Source of the DNA: Bacteroidia bacterium
GTDB taxonomy: Bacteria; Bacteroidota; Bacteroidia; B-17B0; Aurantibacillaceae
DNA length: 53,732 nucleotides
NCBI GenBank assembly: GCA_022842625.1
Contig: JALHPG010000010.1
Span: 1 to 53,732, forward strand
Direction of reading: 5' to 3'
Part shown: piece after piece, positions 49,680 through 53,732 of the stretch
Layout of the letters: each line of letters begins with the position of its first letter
Numbering within the stretch: the first letter of the stretch is position 1
The notes under the pieces: model-generated
Databases searched by the model: none
What the model saw: only the letters and a program-made list of their open reading frames with translations
What the model was told of the DNA's origin: nothing
Position numbers and translations under genes: made by a program

Positions 49680-52124
49680 TTACTTCCCCGTCTTTACACG
49701 GTTATATTCATCATCACTAACCGATCTGTTTTTGTAAGAACTGTTTTTTAGTTTCCCGAACTTATAATTTACAGCCAACATAAAATAATTCATATTAACT
49801 CTTGATGTGTATTTTAAATTATACACAGGAATGTTACTTTGTCCGGCCATAATGTATTTATTTAAAATATCGCTGGCAATAAAGCGGCAGGTTAATTTAT
49901 CGTTTAAAAAAGTTTTCTTTATTGTCGCATTCAGCATTGAAAATGGTTTAGAAACAAATATACCATCAACCGCGGCAGAGGTGTATTCGTAAATAAGTTC
50001 TAAGGAAAATAATTTTTTAAATCTAAATTCATCATACAAATAAATACTAAAGGTTGGTTTAACATTTTGTATCAAAATACCACCTTGATCATAACTAAAC
50101 GTATTTAAAAAATATCCAAAATAGTTTGCAGTGGTCCACCACTTAAGCTCATAAGGAATTGTAACACCAAAAGAATAGGTCTCGCTTTTTTTCAAGTTTT
50201 TTGTAGTAGCCGTAAAAGCATCTGTACTATCAGTTAACTTATCTACTACCAAACGCAAAGCACCATTGGTTTTACTGTAACCAAAAGTTAAGTTAGCTTC
50301 TTTCATATATACGACGCTTGCTTCAATGGCATTAGTATATTCGGGTAATAAATACGGATTACCTCTAAAAGAAGTTAATGAATCGACATAATTAATAAAG
50401 GGATCAAGATCTTGAAACGTTGGTCGATTTATGCGACTAGATACTGTCACTGATGCTAAAAGATCTTTTGTGAAATCATATCCAAAATAAGCACTCGGAA
50501 AAAAATTAATGTATTGTCTATTTATGATCGTTGTATTTGATATTTTTGAATAACCTTCAGAATTGGTTAACTCTGCCCTGCCCCCAATACGCGCACTTAC
50601 TTTATTCTTTTTAAAGCGTAACTCGCTATAGGCCGCCGCAATGTTTTCTTTAAATTCAAAGCCATTCAAATATCCCGGGTCTGAAAGCCACGAACCATCA
50701 GCCAACTGATTCTCAAATTTAATATCACTTATTTTAGAGATATAAGATTCCTTTAATCCACTTTCTAATTTCCATCGTTTATTAAAGGCTTTTGTAAGAT
50801 CTAGTTGTGCACTCGCGATTTGAATATTATTTTGATTTGAATTTCGTTTATCTTCTTCGGTAATTAAATTATTGTATCTGGTTTGTAAATGAATATTGCC
50901 TGTTTGCTTAATAATAAAATTACCGTATTGTACCGCGGCAAAAAGTTCAGAACCCAAGGTGTCCAATTTTTTAGTGTAATTTCCGTTAATACCATTATTC
51001 ATTAACAGGGGCGTACTTTTTGTTGTAGTATGTAAAACATACTCTTCTTTCCCATTTTGTATAATTCTATTGTCGTTATCAGAAATATCGTTCTTGTAAC
51101 TATAAAAACCATTGTATTGCAAACCAAAAGTGCTGGTTGAATCCATTCGATAATTAACACCGGCTCTGTAATAATGAGCATTGGTAAAATTCTGTTTCTC
51201 GTAAATATAATTGTTCATTTCCATATTTACAGTATCGTTGGTTTTGTAAATACGTTTGTATTCGTCGGAATTCCATTGTTTACCCATGTTGTTGCCATAG
51301 CTAAAATTGGCACTCCATTTATTTTTAGTGTAATTTAATCGCAGTCCGGTATAAGTAAACAGATATTTACCCAATAAAAGATTTTGGATCACATTGCCAT
51401 TATAACCTTGCAAACTACTTCTAATGGTTGTAATATTTATTACTGCCATTCCTGCCGCATCGTATTTAGAAGAAGGATTTCTTATGATCTCGATACTTTT
51501 TATTTCATTAGAAGGAAGCGATTTAAGAATATCTATTGAAGCGATCAATAAACCATCTAAATAAACAATGGCAGTACCTTTTCCGAAAACCGAGACGTTA
51601 TCGGAATTACTCACCATCACACCGGGAGAACGTTTAAGTACATCGAGTGCTGTACCCGCTGAATTTAAACTTGTACCCTCAACATTTACTTTAACTTTTT
51701 CACCATCCATTTCAAACAAGGGTGTTTTGGCAGATACCGTTATTTCGTCTAAGGTGTTATTCTCTGTCATGGTGATTTGCCCAAGTTCAATGAGTGAATC
51801 TGATTTTTGACGGAAAACTACTTTTATAAATTCATTGTAACCAATTGAACTTATTTTTAAGAGAATAGAATCATTGGAAATACCCTCCAATTTAAAAGTT
51901 CCATTTTGAAAAGGAACACCCTTTAGTAACGACGAATCTTTTGGAGATAAAGCAATAACATTACCAAACTCAATAGGTTTATTATCTTTTGCAACAACTT
52001 TGCCGGTAATAGAATAAAAATTATTTTGGGAAAAAAGCGTTTGTGTAAAACAGAAAAAAATAATAAACAGTAGCGCAGCAAATTGTTTTTGCGAAATAGA
52101 GGCTTTAATAAATACGCTAGTCAT
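49680..52124 (-). CDS. outer-membrane receptor (CarboxypepD_reg plus plug plus OMP_b-brl barrel)
   Basis: The start is taken at the ATG whose first base is 52124, because the 24 codons upstream in frame precede a normal signal peptide (FAALLFIIFFCFTQTLFSQ). 814 residues. A CarboxypepD_reg-like domain (about 37-115; ITGKVVAKDNKPIEFGNVIA) is followed by a plug-like region (LDVLKRSPGVMVSNSDNV, IEIIRNPSSKYDAAG) and a barrel of the OMP_b-brl_3 type. The C-terminus is polar (KNSSYKNRSVSDDEYNRV), so the last strand lies earlier (MLAVNYKFGK). The transported substrate is unknown. Confidence 0.9.
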   Translation of the reverse strand: MTSVFIKASISQKQFAALLFIIFFCFTQTLFSQNNFYSITGKVVAKDNKPIEFGNVIALSPKDSSLLKGVPFQNGTFKLEGISNDSILLKISSIGYNEFIKVVFRQKSDSLIELGQITMTENNTLDEITVSAKTPLFEMDGEKVKVNVEGTSLNSAGTALDVLKRSPGVMVSNSDNVSVFGKGTAIVYLDGLLIASIDILKSLPSNEIKSIEIIRNPSSKYDAAGMAVINITTIRSSLQGYNGNVIQNLLLGKYLFTYTGLRLNYTKNKWSANFSYGNNMGKQWNSDEYKRIYKTNDTVNMEMNNYIYEKQNFTNAHYYRAGVNYRMDSTSTFGLQYNGFYSYKNDISDNDNRIIQNGKEEYVLHTTTKSTPLLMNNGINGNYTKKLDTLGSELFAAVQYGNFIIKQTGNIHLQTRYNNLITEEDKRNSNQNNIQIASAQLDLTKAFNKRWKLESGLKESYISKISDIKFENQLADGSWLSDPGYLNGFEFKENIAAAYSELRFKKNKVSARIGGRAELTNSEGYSKISNTTIINRQYINFFPSAYFGYDFTKDLLASVTVSSRINRPTFQDLDPFINYVDSLTSFRGNPYLLPEYTNAIEASVVYMKEANLTFGYSKTNGALRLVVDKLTDSTDAFTATTKNLKKSETYSFGVTIPYELKWWTTANYFGYFLNTFSYDQGGILIQNVKPTFSIYLYDEFRFKKLFSLELIYEYTSAAVDGIFVSKPFSMLNATIKKTFLNDKLTCRFIASDILNKYIMAGQSNIPVYNLKYTSRVNMNYFMLAVNYKFGKLKNSSYKNRSVSDDEYNRVKTGK

Positions 52125-52244
52125 ATTTAATTTTTCATGCTTTTTAGAATTAACTCTAATATAATACAAAAACCGTATTTGGTTACAATAGATCAAAAAA
52201 TCTCAGCTTTTTAAGGATTAGTTTGTGGTAAGTCCAGTTTATAA

Positions 52245-52358
52245 GATTGCTTCAGCCTTCAAAATAGTTGTGAACTACTTCGCCATCAAGGGAAACATTT
52301 CTCGATACACCTCCTTCGTCGGCACTCGAAATGACTTTGACTAAACTTCGCAATGACG
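52245..52358. repeat. diverged copy of the ATTGCTTC...GCAATGACG repeat
   Basis: Begins ATTGCTTCAGCC and ends ACTTCGCAATGACGGG, as in the pair at 49492-49650, but with a longer, different centre. It lies between two leftward genes. Confidence 0.55.
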
Positions 52359-52404
52359 GGTTGCATAGTCCCTCTATTGTGGAGAGGGGTTGGGGCGAGG
52401 CAGC

Positions 52405-53732
52405 TTATTTCTTATAACTCCTGCCTTTGGCAACAGCAGGAGCCGTCCATGGATCATCCGGCCAGGCATGTTTTGGATACCGACGTTGTAATTCTTTTTT
52501 TACTTCAAAATATAAATTATTCCAAAAGCTATTTAAGTCGGAAGTAACTTGTACGGGTTTGTAACCGGGTGATAACAAGTGCATCACCACTTTTGTTTTT
52601 CCGTTATTGATAATGGGTGTATCGCTTAAACCAAATACTTCTTGCAAACGCACAGATAAAACAGGCACAGCGCCATTTGAAAAATACTGAATACTAATAT
52701 TTGATCCGCTTGGCACTTCTAATTTTTGAGGCGCCAAACTATTCAACGCTTGTTGTTTTTCCCAATCGAGTGAATGGTATAAGGCTTCTACTAAATTTAT
52801 TTTTTTTAGATCCTCCGGTTTTTTTATTGCTTTTATATATGGACCTAACCATTCTTTATTAGTGTTCAATAAAACAGATGTACTTACATCCGGCCAGGCT
52901 TCATCTGGATTCCACAACCGAAGACTTAATATTCTATTTTGGAGTTGCACCATGCCTTCATCAAAATTCAACAGATTTTCGCCTTCTGTTTTAATAGCAT
53001 TACAAATTGCTTCCATTACCAGCTCTTCATTTGGAGAAGTAATTGTTTTTGATTGTAATACCAAGCTGCCAATTTTTAATTCTTTAGTAGCAATAATACC
53101 TCCCTTGCGGGTATCCCATAAAATAAGCTCCTGCTCTTTTACCATTGGCAAAAGATCTTTAGGATTGAGCGGTGCAGCTAAAAATATTTTACCCAAACCA
53201 TCTCTCAAATCCATGTGCGCAACGGCCAGCCAAGGCTCATGCGAAAGATCATCCTTATGACCTACCATTGCATATTTACCATTAGCCAATTGAAATTGCG
53301 CGTTATTACCGGGTCTGGCAAAGGCAATGCGTTCGGGATAAGCATAGGCTAACAATAAACCGGTTTCAAAAACATCTACTGCGCCATTGTCCATTTCTAC
53401 ATTCAGCATTTTACGATAAGAAGCGGCCACTTTTTCGATGCGGGCAAAACGATTTAAACTATTATTCATTCTGGCTCTGCGTAAAGCTTCAACCCTTAAA
53501 TTAATATCAATATCCGAATCCCTTGGCAATGGATCGCGCTCTTCTAATACCGCCGCAATATCAGTTGCCAATTTAATGGTAATATCATCGCTTGCCATTA
53601 ATAACATATGCGCAATACGCGGGTGACAAGCCAAACGATGAATTTGTTTTCCGTGTTCGGTGATCTTATTATTTTCTAATGCATTTAACTGATGCAGTGT
53701 TTCTGTTGCTTGCGCTAAAGCAATTTTTGGTG
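52405..53732 (-). CDS. hrpB: ATP-dependent helicase HrpB, C-terminal part (5' end outside window)
   Basis: The frame runs to the window edge, so the gene is partial; the apparent TTG start at 53634 is internal (upstream codons read KITEHGKQIHRLACHPRIAH, matching the family). About 442 codons are visible. The end matches HrpB: PLPRDSDIDINLRVEALRRA, AYPERIAFARPGNNAQFQLA, then the HrpB C-terminal domain with FWNNLYFEVKKELQRRYPKH and WPDDPWTAPA, a strong family signature. HrpB is a DEAH-box helicase of uncertain cellular role. The helicase motifs lie beyond the window. Confidence 0.93.
   Translation of the reverse strand, partial: PKIALAQATETLHQLNALENNKITEHGKQIHRLACHPRIAHMLLMASDDITIKLATDIAAVLEERDPLPRDSDIDINLRVEALRRARMNNSLNRFARIEKVAASYRKMLNVEMDNGAVDVFETGLLLAYAYPERIAFARPGNNAQFQLANGKYAMVGHKDDLSHEPWLAVAHMDLRDGLGKIFLAAPLNPKDLLPMVKEQELILWDTRKGGIIATKELKIGSLVLQSKTITSPNEELVMEAICNAIKTEGENLLNFDEGMVQLQNRILSLRLWNPDEAWPDVSTSVLLNTNKEWLGPYIKAIKKPEDLKKINLVEALYHSLDWEKQQALNSLAPQKLEVPSGSNISIQYFSNGAVPVLSVRLQEVFGLSDTPIINNGKTKVVMHLLSPGYKPVQVTSDLNSFWNNLYFEVKKELQRRYPKHAWPDDPWTAPAVAKGRSYKK

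Overview
The window is AT-rich DNA from a member of the Bacteroidota, probably a free-living or environmental Flavobacteriia/Sphingobacteriia-type organism. Evidence: two secreted proteins with type IX secretion (Por) C-terminal sorting domains, several SusC-like/outer-membrane beta-barrel proteins with CarboxypepD_reg domains, TAnnTTTG-type promoters, and mostly A-rich start regions without Shine-Dalgarno sequences. I cannot name the genus.

Layout. (1) 1-8060 is ordinary chromosome: the end of a TamB-like gene, a 7-TM protein, a Kef-type antiporter with a USP tail, two envelope proteins, a small basic exported protein, rplY and prs. (2) 8219-8302 is tRNA-Leu(CAA). A genomic island of about 32.6 kb is inserted at its 3' end and runs to a damaged second copy of the tRNA at 40782-40873. 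(3) 41249-53732 is chromosome again: exported coiled-coil protein, T9SS cargo, TonB-like protein, SDR oxidoreductase, alpha/beta hydrolase, second T9SS cargo, outer-membrane receptor, and the end of hrpB.

Inside the island, 8268-13154 is the mobility and regulatory backbone. It holds a serine recombinase whose reading frame ends inside the tRNA, a small partner gene, a MerR-like regulator, an 11-bp-phased repeat array, a coiled-coil/winged-helix protein, and a convergent pair of paralogous HTH proteins. 13370-30550 is one tightly packed leftward operon in the order AbiEi-like antitoxin, AbiEii-like nucleotidyltransferase, DEAD helicase-DUF1998-nuclease, Doc-like Fic protein, DrmD-like SNF2 helicase, Eco57I-class adenine methyltransferase (split by an in-frame TAA), and a second SF2 helicase with a nuclease-like tail. 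It combines parts of DISARM class 1, Druantia and AbiE, but lacks the full gene set of any of them. Divergent from it is an HTH-ImmA/IrrE protease plus PIN-like pair (30904-32412).

A hairpin-rich intergenic stretch (32598-32752) then precedes a bacterial ubiquitin-like operon: tandem multiubiquitin protein, E2-like protein, JAB-E1 fusion, and an unlisted 42-residue single-TM peptide just before the terminator. The last island segment (35.2-40.7 kb) begins and ends with diverged tRNA-3'-end-like units followed by terminators. It carries a paralogue of the small gene that partners the recombinase, then an OmpR/histidine-kinase pair, an outer-membrane receptor and a PepSY-like periplasmic protein.

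Interpretation: the island looks like layered anti-phage defence cargo. DNA recognition/modification and helicase-nuclease functions share an operon with nucleotidyltransferase and Fic toxin modules, next to a protein-conjugation system. It appears to have been built by repeated insertions at one tRNA-Leu gene, leaving a row of tRNA fossils at the right end. All functional statements rest on motif reading only; no database search was run.
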